DNA of 64,000 nucleotides from Pseudomonas chlororaphis (GCF_001921865.1 NZ_MSCT01000005.1:189001-253000), one strand, 5' to 3'; shown: positions 45,568 to 53,426, counted from the stretch's first letter. Notes: generated by a model from the sequence alone, not told the origin. Numbers and translations are program-made.

Positions 45568-45582
45568 GACGTCAATGACGTC
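45568..45582. promoter_or_regulatory. Candidate PsdR operator
   Basis: GACGTCAATGACGTC is a perfect 15-base palindrome around a central A. It lies about 40 bases before the psdR ATG, where an autoregulatory XRE site is expected. Confidence 0.45.
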
Positions 45583-45680
45583 TGATAGGCGCAATACCGA
45601 GGTGCGTAACGTTGGCCATCACCGACAGGGTCGAACTCACTCCCCAAGGCGAGTTCCCGAAATGGTTGGTTGCCAAAAGC

Positions 45681-45712
45681 GCGGTAGCCTCATTTGTGCT
45701 GGAGGCTACCGC
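45681..45712 (-). terminator. Terminator after the SIMPL-domain gene
   Basis: GCGGTAGCCTC (45681-45691) and GAGGCTACCGC (45702-45712) make an 11-bp stem with a ten-base loop. On the minus strand GCTTTTGG follows, a weak T-tract. Confidence 0.72.
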
Positions 45713-45735
45713 CGTTTGGGGCGAGAGGGAAAACG

Positions 45736-46452
45736 TTACTGCATCAGCACTTCGATCGAGCCGTCGGCGCTCATGCTGACCTGGCTGGTGCCGGCTTCGA
45801 CTTCCGGGGTGACCGGTGCGGCATCCATGGCGGCGGCTTTCATCATCATTCCGCCACGCAGGTACGGCTGCGGGTAACCGTTGCTGTTGAGGTTCAGGTT
45901 GACGATCTTGTAGCCCTTGCCGCCCAGCGCCTCGGTGGTCAGTTGCGCGCGTGCCTTGAAGGCGTCGACCGCTTCCTTGAGCAGTTTGTCTTCGCTGGCC
46001 TTGCGGGTGGTGTCGGCGATGGCGAAATCCATGCCGCCCATTTTCAGGTCGGTCAGCAGTTCGCCGGTCAGCTTGGACAGGGCGGCGAAGTCCGAACTCT
46101 CCAGGCGCAGCTCGGCGCGTTCGCGCCAGCCGGTGATTTTCTGGCCCTTGGTGTCGTAGATCGGATAGCTGTTGCGGCTGCCCTGGCGCAAGGTGATGTC
46201 CTTGACCTGGCGTGCCTGGCCCAGGGCCTTGTTCATGGTGGCGGTGATTTCCGCGGCGAGCTTGGCCGGGTCGGCGTTTTGCGACTCGCTGTAGAGGGTG
46301 ACGATCATCAGGTCGCGGGCCACTTCCTGGCTGACTTCGGCACGCAGGGAGATCTGGTTGTAATGAAGCTCATCGGCGGCCAGGGCCGGCAGGCTGGCGA
46401 GGGTGCCGACGCTGAGGGCGAGAAGGGCGGCGCTGCGACTGAATGTATGCAT
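45736..46452 (-). CDS. Periplasmic SIMPL-domain (DUF541) protein
   Basis: An exported protein of 238 residues. A signal peptide (LLALSVGTLASLPALA, cleavage ALA|AD) is followed by a SIMPL domain (SLRAEVSQEVARDLMIVTLYSES; ITGWRERAELRLESSDFAALS) as in oxidative-stress-linked YggE-like proteins. The C-terminal region has a methionine-rich GGMMMKAAAMD and ends in VLMQ. AAGGAG precedes the ATG. It is divergent from roxS, as in P. aeruginosa (PA4495 beside roxSR from memory), hinting at redox- or cyanide-related expression. The molecular role is unknown. Confidence 0.9.
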   Translation of the reverse strand: MHTFSRSAALLALSVGTLASLPALAADELHYNQISLRAEVSQEVARDLMIVTLYSESQNADPAKLAAEITATMNKALGQARQVKDITLRQGSRNSYPIYDTKGQKITGWRERAELRLESSDFAALSKLTGELLTDLKMGGMDFAIADTTRKASEDKLLKEAVDAFKARAQLTTEALGGKGYKIVNLNLNSNGYPQPYLRGGMMMKAAAMDAAPVTPEVEAGTSQVSMSADGSIEVLMQ

Positions 46453-46623
46453 GAAAACTCCTTGAGTACGGTCCGCAGGTATCGGGTTCCCGGCCTGCGT
46501 GAAACCATCAGACTCTAGCCTTTATTGTCTGGTTCGGTCCGTTAACAACTTCTATACATCTGCTATGGCGAGCGTTTGCGCTCTATCGCGGAGGAGCCTC
46601 GCTGCGCAGAAACCCCGTTATCG

Positions 46624-46652
46624 CTGCAGGAGTGAGCTTGCTCGCGATAGCG
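46624..46652. repeat. REP palindrome, single copy
   Basis: TGCAGGAGTGAGCTTGCTCG, then CGATAGCGG, is a REP variant in the 310-base space between the divergent SIMPL and roxS genes. No gene is visible in the rest of that space. Confidence 0.7.
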
Positions 46653-46762
46653 GCCTGCGGGGCAACAGAAAACCTGTGGCGGTTTGCCGCAGTTTTGCCT
46701 GTCTGGGCCGCTGCTTGGTTATACTCGTCGCGATCCGCCTGGAGCGCTCATCAGGAGAGCTC

Positions 46763-48025
46763 ATGCTCGCCCCCGTACAACTGCTTTCCGCCACGCGCCA
46801 GAACCTCTGGCGTCTGACTTTTATCCGCACCCTGGTTCTGGCCGCGCAGGCCGGTTCGGTGGGGCTTGCCTACTGGTTCGAGCTGTTGCCGCTGCCCTGG
46901 TTGCAGCTGTGGGTGACCCTGGGCCTGTCGCTGATTCTCTGCACCTTCACCGCCATTCGCCTGCGCACCTCGTGGCCGGTCACCGAGCTGGAATATGCCG
47001 TGCAGTTGGCCTGCGACCTGTTTATCCACAGTGCCTTGCTGTATTTCTCCGGCGGTTCGACCAACCCCTTCGTCTCTTATTACCTGGTGCCGCTGACCAT
47101 CGCCGCGGTGACGTTGCCGTGGCGCTACTCGGTGGTTCTGTCCGGCATCGCGCTGACCATGTACACCCTGCTGCTGGCGCAGTTCTACCCGTTGCAGACG
47201 TTCCCCATCGCCCGGGAAAACCTGCAGATCTATGGGATGTGGCTGAGTTTCGCCTTGGCCGCGGCGGTGATCACCTTCTTTGCCGCGAGGATGGCCGAGG
47301 AGCTGCGGCGCCAGGAAGAACTGCGGGCGATCCGCCGCGAAGAAGGCCTGCGCGACCAGCAGTTGCTGGCGGTCGCGACCCAGGCCGCGGGGGCCGCCCA
47401 CGAACTGGGGACGCCGCTGGCGACCATGAGCGTGCTGCTCAAGGAAATGCGCCAGGACCACCTCGACCCGCTGTTGCAGGACGACCTGAGCGTGCTTCAG
47501 GATCAGGTCAAACTGTGCAAGGAAACCTTGCAGCAACTGGTGCGCGCCGCCGAAGCCAATCGCCGGCTGGCGGTGGAAATGCAGGATGTCACCGTCTGGC
47601 TGGACGAAGCGCTGAACCGCTGGCACCTGATGCGCCCCGAAGCCAGCTACCGCTTCCAACTGCTGGGCCATGGTCCGATGCCGCGGCTGGCACCGCCACC
47701 GGACTTGACCCAGGCTCTGCTGAACCTGCTGAACAATGCCGCCGACGCCTGCCCGGAAGGGCTGGAAGTGCAGCTGGACTGGGACGCCGAGACCCTGACC
47801 ATCAGTATTCGCGACCACGGCGCCGGTGTGCCGCTGGCCATCGCCGAGCAGATCGGCAAACCATTTTTTACCACCAAGGGCAAAGGTTTCGGCCTGGGCC
47901 TGTTTTTGAGCAAAGCCAGCGTGACACGCGCCGGCGGCTCAGTGAAACTCTACAGCCATGAGGAAGGCGGCACGCTCACCGAGCTGCGTCTGCCCCACGG
48001 CGCCCGAGGAGACCAACATGAGTGA
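46763..48025 (+). CDS. roxS: Redox sensor histidine kinase RoxS (RegB/PrrB family)
   Basis: An inner-membrane kinase of 420 residues with six N-terminal helices. The quinone-binding motif GGSTNPF lies in the loop near residue 95, the phosphoacceptor region is AAHELGTPLATM, and the ATPase boxes are LLNLLNNAADACP, DHGAGVP and GKGFGLGLFLSKA. These are hallmarks of RegB/PrrB, which senses respiratory electron flow; in Pseudomonas RoxSR governs the cyanide-insensitive oxidase and terminal oxidase balance. A cysteine in VKLCKETLQQLV sits near the redox cysteine of RegB. The ATG at 46763 follows CAGGAGAG and overlaps roxR by eight bases at the end. Confidence 0.94.
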   Translation: MLAPVQLLSATRQNLWRLTFIRTLVLAAQAGSVGLAYWFELLPLPWLQLWVTLGLSLILCTFTAIRLRTSWPVTELEYAVQLACDLFIHSALLYFSGGSTNPFVSYYLVPLTIAAVTLPWRYSVVLSGIALTMYTLLLAQFYPLQTFPIARENLQIYGMWLSFALAAAVITFFAARMAEELRRQEELRAIRREEGLRDQQLLAVATQAAGAAHELGTPLATMSVLLKEMRQDHLDPLLQDDLSVLQDQVKLCKETLQQLVRAAEANRRLAVEMQDVTVWLDEALNRWHLMRPEASYRFQLLGHGPMPRLAPPPDLTQALLNLLNNAADACPEGLEVQLDWDAETLTISIRDHGAGVPLAIAEQIGKPFFTTKGKGFGLGLFLSKASVTRAGGSVKLYSHEEGGTLTELRLPHGARGDQHE

Positions 48026-48578
48026 AGAAATCCAAGTCGAAGGCGAAGAACTGCCGCATTTGCTGCTGGTGGATGATGACGCCACCTTCACCCGAGTGAT
48101 GGCGCGAGCCATGAGCCGTCGCGGCTTTCGGGTCAGCACCGCGGGTTCCGCGGAAGAAGGCCTGGCCCTGGCCCAGCAGGACCTGCCGGACTTCGCCGCG
48201 CTGGACCTGAAGATGGACGGCGACTCTGGCCTGGTGCTGCTGCCCAAGCTGCTCGAACTCGATCCGGAAATGCGCGTGGTGATCCTCACCGGCTATTCGA
48301 GCATTGCCACCGCGGTCGAGGCGATCAAGCGCGGCGCCTGCAACTACCTGTGCAAACCGGCCGACGCCGACGACGTGCTGGCCGCGTTGCTCTCCGAGCA
48401 TGCCGACCTCGACACCCTGGTGCCGGAAAACCCGATGTCGGTGGACCGCCTGCAATGGGAGCATATCCAGCGGGTCCTGACCGAACATGAAGGCAACATC
48501 TCCGCCACTGCCCGGGCCCTGGGCATGCACCGTCGAACGTTGCAGCGCAAGCTGCAGAAGCGCCCGGTCCGTCGCTGA
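48018..48578 (+). CDS. roxR: Response regulator RoxR (RegA/PrrA family)
   Basis: A cytoplasmic response regulator of 186 residues. The receiver domain has LLLVDDDATF, the phosphoacceptor aspartate in ALDLKMDGDSGL, and VILTGYSSIATAVEAIK with YLCKPAD. A proline-poor linker leads to the Fis-type helix-turn-helix GNISATARALGMHRRTLQRK, nearly invariant in RegA/PrrA/ActR proteins. The frame is open 20 codons upstream inside roxS, but the ATG at 48018 behind GAGGAG is the family start. It overlaps roxS and must be cotranscribed. Confidence 0.95.
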   Translation: MSEEIQVEGEELPHLLLVDDDATFTRVMARAMSRRGFRVSTAGSAEEGLALAQQDLPDFAALDLKMDGDSGLVLLPKLLELDPEMRVVILTGYSSIATAVEAIKRGACNYLCKPADADDVLAALLSEHADLDTLVPENPMSVDRLQWEHIQRVLTEHEGNISATARALGMHRRTLQRKLQKRPVRR

Positions 48579-48618
48579 ACCGCGACTGAACGAATGTCCT
48601 CGGGACGCGTGAAAAAAC

Positions 48619-48643
48619 GAGCCGATCCACTATGATCGGCTCG
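48619..48643. other. Hairpin downstream of roxR
   Basis: CGAGCCGATC and GATCGGCTCG pair perfectly (10 bp, five-base loop). A run of six A residues precedes it on the plus strand, so the T-run lies on the minus strand, although no minus-strand gene ends here. It may be a weak roxR end or may block antisense transcripts. Confidence 0.5.
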
Positions 48644-48672
48644 ATGCTTGTCCCCATCCCAATCGAGCCTTG

Positions 48673-50403
48673 ATGATGAATCAGAACGCTGAATATTCCG
48701 CGGTCAACGATACTGTGCGCGGGCAGTTTTTCCGTCGGGTCTGGGAAATGACCACGCCCTATTGGCGCAGCGAGGAGAGGGGCAAGGCCTGGTCGCTGTT
48801 GATCGCGGTGATCGCCCTGACGCTGTTCAGCGTGGCGATCTCGGTGTGGATCAACAGTTGGTACAAGGATTTCTACAACGCCTTGCAGAAGAAGGACGAA
48901 GCGGCGTTCTGGCAACTGATCCTGTATTTCTGCGGGATTGCCGCGGTGGCCATCCTGGCCGCGGTCTATCGGCTCTACCTGACCCAGATGCTGACCATCC
49001 GCTGGCGCGCCTGGCTCACGGAGAAACACTTTGCCCGCTGGCTGGGCCACAAGAATTACTACCAGCTGGAGCAGGGCGGCTACACCGATAACCCGGACCA
49101 GCGGATTTCCGAAGACCTCAACAGCTTCACCACCAATACCCTGGGGCTCGCCCTGGGCCTGCTGCGTACCATCGTCAGCCTGGTGTCGTTCTCGATCATC
49201 CTGTGGGGCGTGTCGGGCAGCATCGAAGTCTTCGGCTACAGCATTCCCGGCTACATGTTCTGGTGCGCGCTGGTGTATGCGGCCGTCGGCAGCTGGCTGA
49301 CGCACCTGATCGGCCGGCGCCTGATCGGCCTGAACAACAACCAGCAACGTTTCGAGGCCGACCTGCGTTTCTCCATGGTCCGGGTGCGCGAGAACGCCGA
49401 GAGCATTGCCCTGTACAACGGCGAGCCGAATGAGAACAAGCGCTTGAGCGCGCGTTTCGGCATGGTCTGGCACAACTTCTGGGACATCATGAAAGTGTCC
49501 AAGCGCCTGACCTTCTTTACCTCGGGATACGGCCAGATCGCGATCATCTTTCCGTTTATCGTCGCGGCCCCGCGCTACCTGTCGGGCAAGATCGAGCTGG
49601 GCGAGCTGATGCAGATCAACTCGGCGTTCGGCAACGTCCAGGAGAACTTCAGCTGGTTCATCTCCGCGTATTCCGATCTCGCGGCATGGCGCGCCACTTG
49701 CGACCGCCTGCTGAGTTTCCGCCAGGCCATGGGCGAAAACGAAGAACGCCCACCGGCCATCGACGTGCAAAGCGAGGGTGAAACCCTGCAGGTGCATGAC
49801 CTTGGGCTGGACCTGGCGGATGGCCGGCACTTGCTGGCCGGCGCCGAGATGACGGTGGTCCCTGGCGAGCGCCTGATGCTCAGCGGCCGCTCCGGCAGCG
49901 GCAAAAGTACCCTGCTGCGGGCGATGGGGCGGCTCTGGCCTGCCGGTCACGGCAGTATCCGCATGCCTAACGAGCGTTACCTGTTCCTGCCGCAGAAGCC
50001 TTACCTGCCGATTGGCAGCCTGCGCGAAGCCTTGAGTTATCCACAGGCGGGCGACACTTACTCGCAAGAGCGGTATGCACAGGTGCTGGAAACCTGCCGC
50101 CTGCCCCATCTGGTGGCGCGCCTGGACGAGAGCAATCACTGGCAGCGCATGTTGTCTCCGGGCGAGCAACAACGCTTGGCCTTTGCCCGGGCGCTGCTTT
50201 TTGCGCCGCAATGGCTGTACATGGATGAGGCCACCTCGGCCATGGACGAAGAGGACGAAGCGAGCCTCTACCAAGCGCTGATCGACCAGCTTCCGGGCCT
50301 GAGCATAGTCAGTGTCGGGCACCGCAGCAGCCTCAAGCGTTTCCACCTGCGGCACATCCGTATCGAGCACGGGCATCTGGTCGACCAGGCGGTGACGGCG
50401 TAG
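48673..50403 (+). CDS. SbmA/BacA-like ABC transporter (fused permease-ATPase)
   Basis: An inner-membrane ABC half-transporter of 576 residues. The N-terminal ABC_membrane_2 domain has helices near 40-60, 80-105, 150-175 and 200-225 and the family segment YRLYLTQMLTIRWRAWLTEKHF. Further motifs are DNPDQRISEDLNSF, NNNQQRFEADLRFSMVRVRENAE, and an ATPase with Walker A SGRSGSGKST, signature LSPGEQQR and Walker B LYMDEATSAMD. Such proteins (YddA, BacA, ABCD-like) move peptides, cobalamin or fatty acyl groups. Two ATGs, 48673 and 48676, are both possible. The substrate is unknown. Confidence 0.9.
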   Translation: MMNQNAEYSAVNDTVRGQFFRRVWEMTTPYWRSEERGKAWSLLIAVIALTLFSVAISVWINSWYKDFYNALQKKDEAAFWQLILYFCGIAAVAILAAVYRLYLTQMLTIRWRAWLTEKHFARWLGHKNYYQLEQGGYTDNPDQRISEDLNSFTTNTLGLALGLLRTIVSLVSFSIILWGVSGSIEVFGYSIPGYMFWCALVYAAVGSWLTHLIGRRLIGLNNNQQRFEADLRFSMVRVRENAESIALYNGEPNENKRLSARFGMVWHNFWDIMKVSKRLTFFTSGYGQIAIIFPFIVAAPRYLSGKIELGELMQINSAFGNVQENFSWFISAYSDLAAWRATCDRLLSFRQAMGENEERPPAIDVQSEGETLQVHDLGLDLADGRHLLAGAEMTVVPGERLMLSGRSGSGKSTLLRAMGRLWPAGHGSIRMPNERYLFLPQKPYLPIGSLREALSYPQAGDTYSQERYAQVLETCRLPHLVARLDESNHWQRMLSPGEQQRLAFARALLFAPQWLYMDEATSAMDEEDEASLYQALIDQLPGLSIVSVGHRSSLKRFHLRHIRIEHGHLVDQAVTA

Positions 50404-50409
50404 TCAACA

Positions 50410-50424
50410 GTGATCGTACAACTT
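50410..50424. promoter_or_regulatory. Putative GntR operator before the regulator gene
   Basis: The minus strand reads AAGTTGTACGATCAC, differing by one base from AAGTTGTACGATGAC upstream of kdgD (53350-53364). It lies about 47 bases before the GntR ATG. Confidence 0.6.
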
Positions 50425-50470
50425 GGCTGAGCTATGATGCGCCATCAGTTTTCGGAGAAAGATCTTCACC

Positions 50471-51220
50471 ATGGACAACCAGAACCCGGCGCCACGCCTT
50501 CCACGCAAGCGCCGTAGCCTCGCCCAGGAGCTGGTGGCCGTGCTGTCGGAGCAGATCCGCGACGGCCTGCTCAAGCGCGGGGACAAGTTGCCGACCGAGT
50601 CGGCGATCATGGAAACCCATGGCGTCAGCCGGACCGTGGTACGTGAAGCCATTTCCCGGTTGCAGGCCGCCGGACAGGTGGAAACCCGCCACGGCATCGG
50701 TACCTTTGTGCTCGACACGCCGAGCCCGAGCGGTTTCAGGATCGATCCGGCGACCGTGGTGACCTTGCGCGACGTGCTGGCGATTCTGGAGTTGCGCATC
50801 AGCCTGGAGGTGGAGTCGGCCGGGTTGGCGGCGCAACGGCGCAGCACCGAGCAGTTGGCGGCGATGCGCGCGGCGCTGGATGCCCTCAACGAAAGTGCGG
50901 CCCATGACAGCGATGCCGTGGCCTCGGATTTCCAGTTCCACCTGCAGATAGCCCTGGCCACCGGCAACCGTTACTTCACCGACATCATGACCCACCTGGG
51001 GACCAGCATCATTCCACGCACTCGCCTGAATTCGGCGCGCCTGGCCCACGACGACCAACAGCACTACATGGGCCGCCTGAGCCGTGAGCATGAAGAAATC
51101 TATGAAGCCATTGCCCGCCAGGATTCGGACGCAGCCCGGGCGGCCATGCGCTTGCACCTGACCAACAGCCGCGAACGGCTGCGCCATGCCCATGAAGAGG
51201 CGCAGGCGCAGCGCGGGTAA
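50471..51220 (+). CDS. FadR-subfamily GntR regulator, probable galactarate/glucarate regulator
   Basis: A repressor of 249 residues. The winged helix-turn-helix is KLPTESAIMETHGVSRTVVRE, followed by AISRLQAAGQVETRHGIGTF. The FCD ligand domain holds the metal-binding pattern DFQFHLQIALATGNRYF and HEEIYEAIARQD with a later arginine-rich helix. Its own promoter and that of the kdgD operon share a 15-base sequence with one mismatch, so it probably represses both and responds to galactarate, glucarate or the KdgD substrate. The intervening phospholipase-like operon is on the other strand. Confidence 0.88.
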   Translation: MDNQNPAPRLPRKRRSLAQELVAVLSEQIRDGLLKRGDKLPTESAIMETHGVSRTVVREAISRLQAAGQVETRHGIGTFVLDTPSPSGFRIDPATVVTLRDVLAILELRISLEVESAGLAAQRRSTEQLAAMRAALDALNESAAHDSDAVASDFQFHLQIALATGNRYFTDIMTHLGTSIIPRTRLNSARLAHDDQQHYMGRLSREHEEIYEAIARQDSDAARAAMRLHLTNSRERLRHAHEEAQAQRG

Positions 51221-51266
51221 GCGCACAACCGGCGCCAGACCGGGGAGGTTTGGCGCTTGGGCTGAG

Positions 51267-51350
51267 GCTATTGCGAGCAAGCTAGCTCCTACAGAAACAT
51301 TGCTCGTCTTCTGTAGGAGCAGCCTGTCGACGCTCGATTGCTCGCGATGC
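51267..51350. repeat. REP pair, diverged
   Basis: TTGCGAGCAAGCTAGCTCCTACA and, after a short gap, TGTAGGAGCAGCCTGTCGAC form back-to-back REP arms. They lie between convergent genes (GntR and the 62-residue protein). Confidence 0.68.
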
Positions 51351-51352
51351 TT

Positions 51353-51541
51353 TTAGCCTTTGAGGATCGAGCGATCCACCCTCACCGCCAGTTGCCCGGC
51401 CCCGGGCTTGGCGTCGAAGGCAACGTGCCCTTTGGCGTCGACGGTCGCCCGGGCGACCGGGGTGCCGTTGAGCAGCAGTTCCAGGGGCGCGCCCTGCAGG
51501 GATTGGCCCGAGGCCAGTTCTAACGTCAGATTGATAGCCAT
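51353..51541 (-). CDS. 62-residue beta-rich protein, partner of the phospholipase-like gene
   Basis: A small protein that I do not recognise. Residues MAINLTLELASGQSLQGAPL onward alternate polar and hydrophobic positions with glycines between predicted strands, like one small beta-sandwich or carboxypeptidase-regulatory-type domain; it ends VRVDRSILKG. There is no signal peptide. AAGGAC lies seven bases before the ATG, which starts 13 bases after the stop of the upstream gene, so both belong to one transcript behind the LexA box. It could be an inhibitor, a folding or secretion partner, or a detached domain; none is proven. Confidence 0.7.
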   Translation of the reverse strand: MAINLTLELASGQSLQGAPLELLLNGTPVARATVDAKGHVAFDAKPGAGQLAVRVDRSILKG

Positions 51542-51554
51542 GTCGATGTCCTTA

Positions 51555-53192
51555 TCAGGCATTGCGGTCGATGTAGGTGGTGGTGCTCTTGTCGAGCGAT
51601 GCGATCAGTTCCGGCGAGCTGCCGCGGAACTGGCGGAAGAGATTGCGTCCGCTGGAACCGTTGCCGCTGTCCAGCGGTACGTTCAGCGTCGGCTGGAAGC
51701 GCTCGCTCAATTCGGCGTAGGCGGACCAGGGGCCGATGTACGACTCGTTCAAGCCATTGGTGTAGCTGAAGGCGTAGCGCACGGCATGGCCTGGCAACCA
51801 GTTGGGTTCGCTCGGCGTCTGACTTTGCCAGCCGTCGGCCTGGATGCTCGGGGCAAGCGTCGGTGCCTCCAGATAACCTGCCGGCTTGTTGGGCTTGTAG
51901 TCCTTGAGCAGCAGGTAGGTGCTCCAACCCCACCAGTTATCGATGGTTTTCGTGTCGTTCAGGTTGTTCACGTCGTTGCGTCGCAGCACTTTGTCGCCCT
52001 GCATGACGAACAGCGGTGAGAAGTTGCCGCTCTTGGCCGCGTTCAGGTCGGGCAGCAGTTTCAGTGCGGTGAAGTTGCCGGGAGCAGGGGCCGTACCGCT
52101 GAGGTAGCTTTCGAAGACCTCGTCCGCCGAGCGTTGCACCGCCAGCTTGACCTGCTTGCGGTTGCTGCTGTCGATCGTGTCGAAGTAACGCTTGTCGCCA
52201 TAGGCATGCCAGCGGTCGCCCTGGGCGTTGCTGACGTTGAGGCCGAACTTGCTGTCTTCGTCGTGCATGAAGCGGGTGATCAACGAGCCCAGGTCGCTCG
52301 GCGTGACCACTGCCGCCAGTTGCTTGCGCGGCACCCGCACATGCCCGGCGGAAAACAGGTCGGTGAGGAAGTGGTCGGCGAAGGCGTTCATGGCATAGGC
52401 CAGTTCCAGCTGTTTCTCGTCCGAGTTGTTGTGCGCCAGCACCGCTTGCTGCACGGCGGCGGTGTGCCCGGCCACGTAGGCCAGCAAGGCCCACTCGCCA
52501 AAATGGTCGGCATTGTTGGCCGCCAGTTTCAGGTAGCGGCCCAGGGGGAACAGGGCCGAGACGAAACTGCCGCCGCCGGTGATCTTGTTCCACTCTTCGG
52601 ACAACGTATCACCCAGGGCGTCATACGCCTCGTGGGGCTGCTTGCCGTCTTTGATCGCCTGGTTGGCGGCAGCGATTTCTTTCTGCATGACCGCGAGAAT
52701 CTGCTTCGCCTCGTCTTTGGCCGCCGGCAACACGGCGAGCGAGTTGAACGCGGCGGTAAAACGCTGCAGGCGATCCGCCGGCGTGGCGCCTTCGCAGATC
52801 GGCCGGTCGGGAATGCCATAGAAATCGCCGCCCAGCGCGACCACCTGGCCGTAGGTCAGGGCCAGGCCGTTGGGCAGGTGCAATTCGACCTGCCAGGCCG
52901 GAATGCCGGGGGCGTCCTTGGCGAAGCGCAACAGGGTGGCGTCGCCGATGGCGGTGTGCTCACCACCCTCGAAACGCAGCTGGGGCAGGGCTTTGAGGTT
53001 TTTTCCGGGGCGCGCGGGGAGAATCCCCGGCTGGTGGTACTTGATGGTGTGATGGCCGTCGGCGATCAGTACCAGGTGGTCGCCGTCACCGGAAATGGCG
53101 ACGCCGCGTTCGCTGAAAAGGCTGTCCAGGTCGGCAACGATCTGGCCTTTGTGCTGCAGGTTTTCCTGCTGGTGAGTCTGTAGACCTGACAT
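51555..53192 (-). CDS. Zinc-dependent phospholipase C-like protein
   Basis: A 545-residue protein with likely metal ligands clustered as AYVAGHTAAV (H243), FADHFLTDLFSAGH (271-284), RFMHDED (308-313) and RWHAYGD (327-333), plus an earlier GGDFYGIPD. The DHFLTDxFSAGH pattern resembles the zinc metallophospholipase C group that I recall for P. fluorescens PLC and Legionella PlcC. There is no signal peptide or membrane helix, so release would need lysis or a specialised route. AAGGAG precedes the ATG. A LexA-type box lies 41 bases upstream, unusual for a housekeeping lipase. The enzymatic activity is inferred. Confidence 0.72.
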   Translation of the reverse strand: MSGLQTHQQENLQHKGQIVADLDSLFSERGVAISGDGDHLVLIADGHHTIKYHQPGILPARPGKNLKALPQLRFEGGEHTAIGDATLLRFAKDAPGIPAWQVELHLPNGLALTYGQVVALGGDFYGIPDRPICEGATPADRLQRFTAAFNSLAVLPAAKDEAKQILAVMQKEIAAANQAIKDGKQPHEAYDALGDTLSEEWNKITGGGSFVSALFPLGRYLKLAANNADHFGEWALLAYVAGHTAAVQQAVLAHNNSDEKQLELAYAMNAFADHFLTDLFSAGHVRVPRKQLAAVVTPSDLGSLITRFMHDEDSKFGLNVSNAQGDRWHAYGDKRYFDTIDSSNRKQVKLAVQRSADEVFESYLSGTAPAPGNFTALKLLPDLNAAKSGNFSPLFVMQGDKVLRRNDVNNLNDTKTIDNWWGWSTYLLLKDYKPNKPAGYLEAPTLAPSIQADGWQSQTPSEPNWLPGHAVRYAFSYTNGLNESYIGPWSAYAELSERFQPTLNVPLDSGNGSSGRNLFRQFRGSSPELIASLDKSTTTYIDRNA

Positions 53193-53232
53193 TTCTATCT
53201 CCTTGATATGTCGTGGGTACCTGATAATTTAA

Positions 53233-53248
53233 CTGTATATATGTACAG
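53233..53248. promoter_or_regulatory. LexA (SOS) box
   Basis: CTGTATATATGTACAG differs by one base from the LexA consensus CTGTATATATATACAG. It lies 41 bases before the ATG of the phospholipase-like gene and just downstream of a good promoter, so LexA would block transcription. Confidence 0.82.
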
Positions 53249-53257
53249 TTGTTTTCG

Positions 53258-53285
53258 AGCATAAAGCAAAATATCGGAGCGTCAA
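53258..53285 (-). promoter_or_regulatory. Sigma-70 type promoter of the phospholipase-like operon
   Basis: On the minus strand TTGACG (53280-53285) and TATGCT (53258-53263) stand 16 bases apart. The LexA box follows about nine bases after the -10 element, over the expected start of transcription. Confidence 0.6.
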
Positions 53286-53349
53286 GCAGGTATTTTTTAC
53301 CGCACATTTTTCAAGGCAGGGGACGAATTGCTGTTGACGATTGTCTTTT

Positions 53350-53373
53350 AAGTTGTACGATGACTTACAACTT
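53350..53373. promoter_or_regulatory. GntR-type operator before kdgD
   Basis: AAGTTGTA (53350-53357) and TACAACTT (53366-53373) are inverted arms around CGATGACT. The left part matches the site before the GntR gene at 50410-50424. It lies about 53 bases before the kdgD ATG, over the expected promoter. Confidence 0.65.
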
Positions 53374-53426
53374 CAGCCAAGGCTGATGTGTTTTTCATCA
53401 CAATGTGCGTCCAGGGTGTTCGAATA

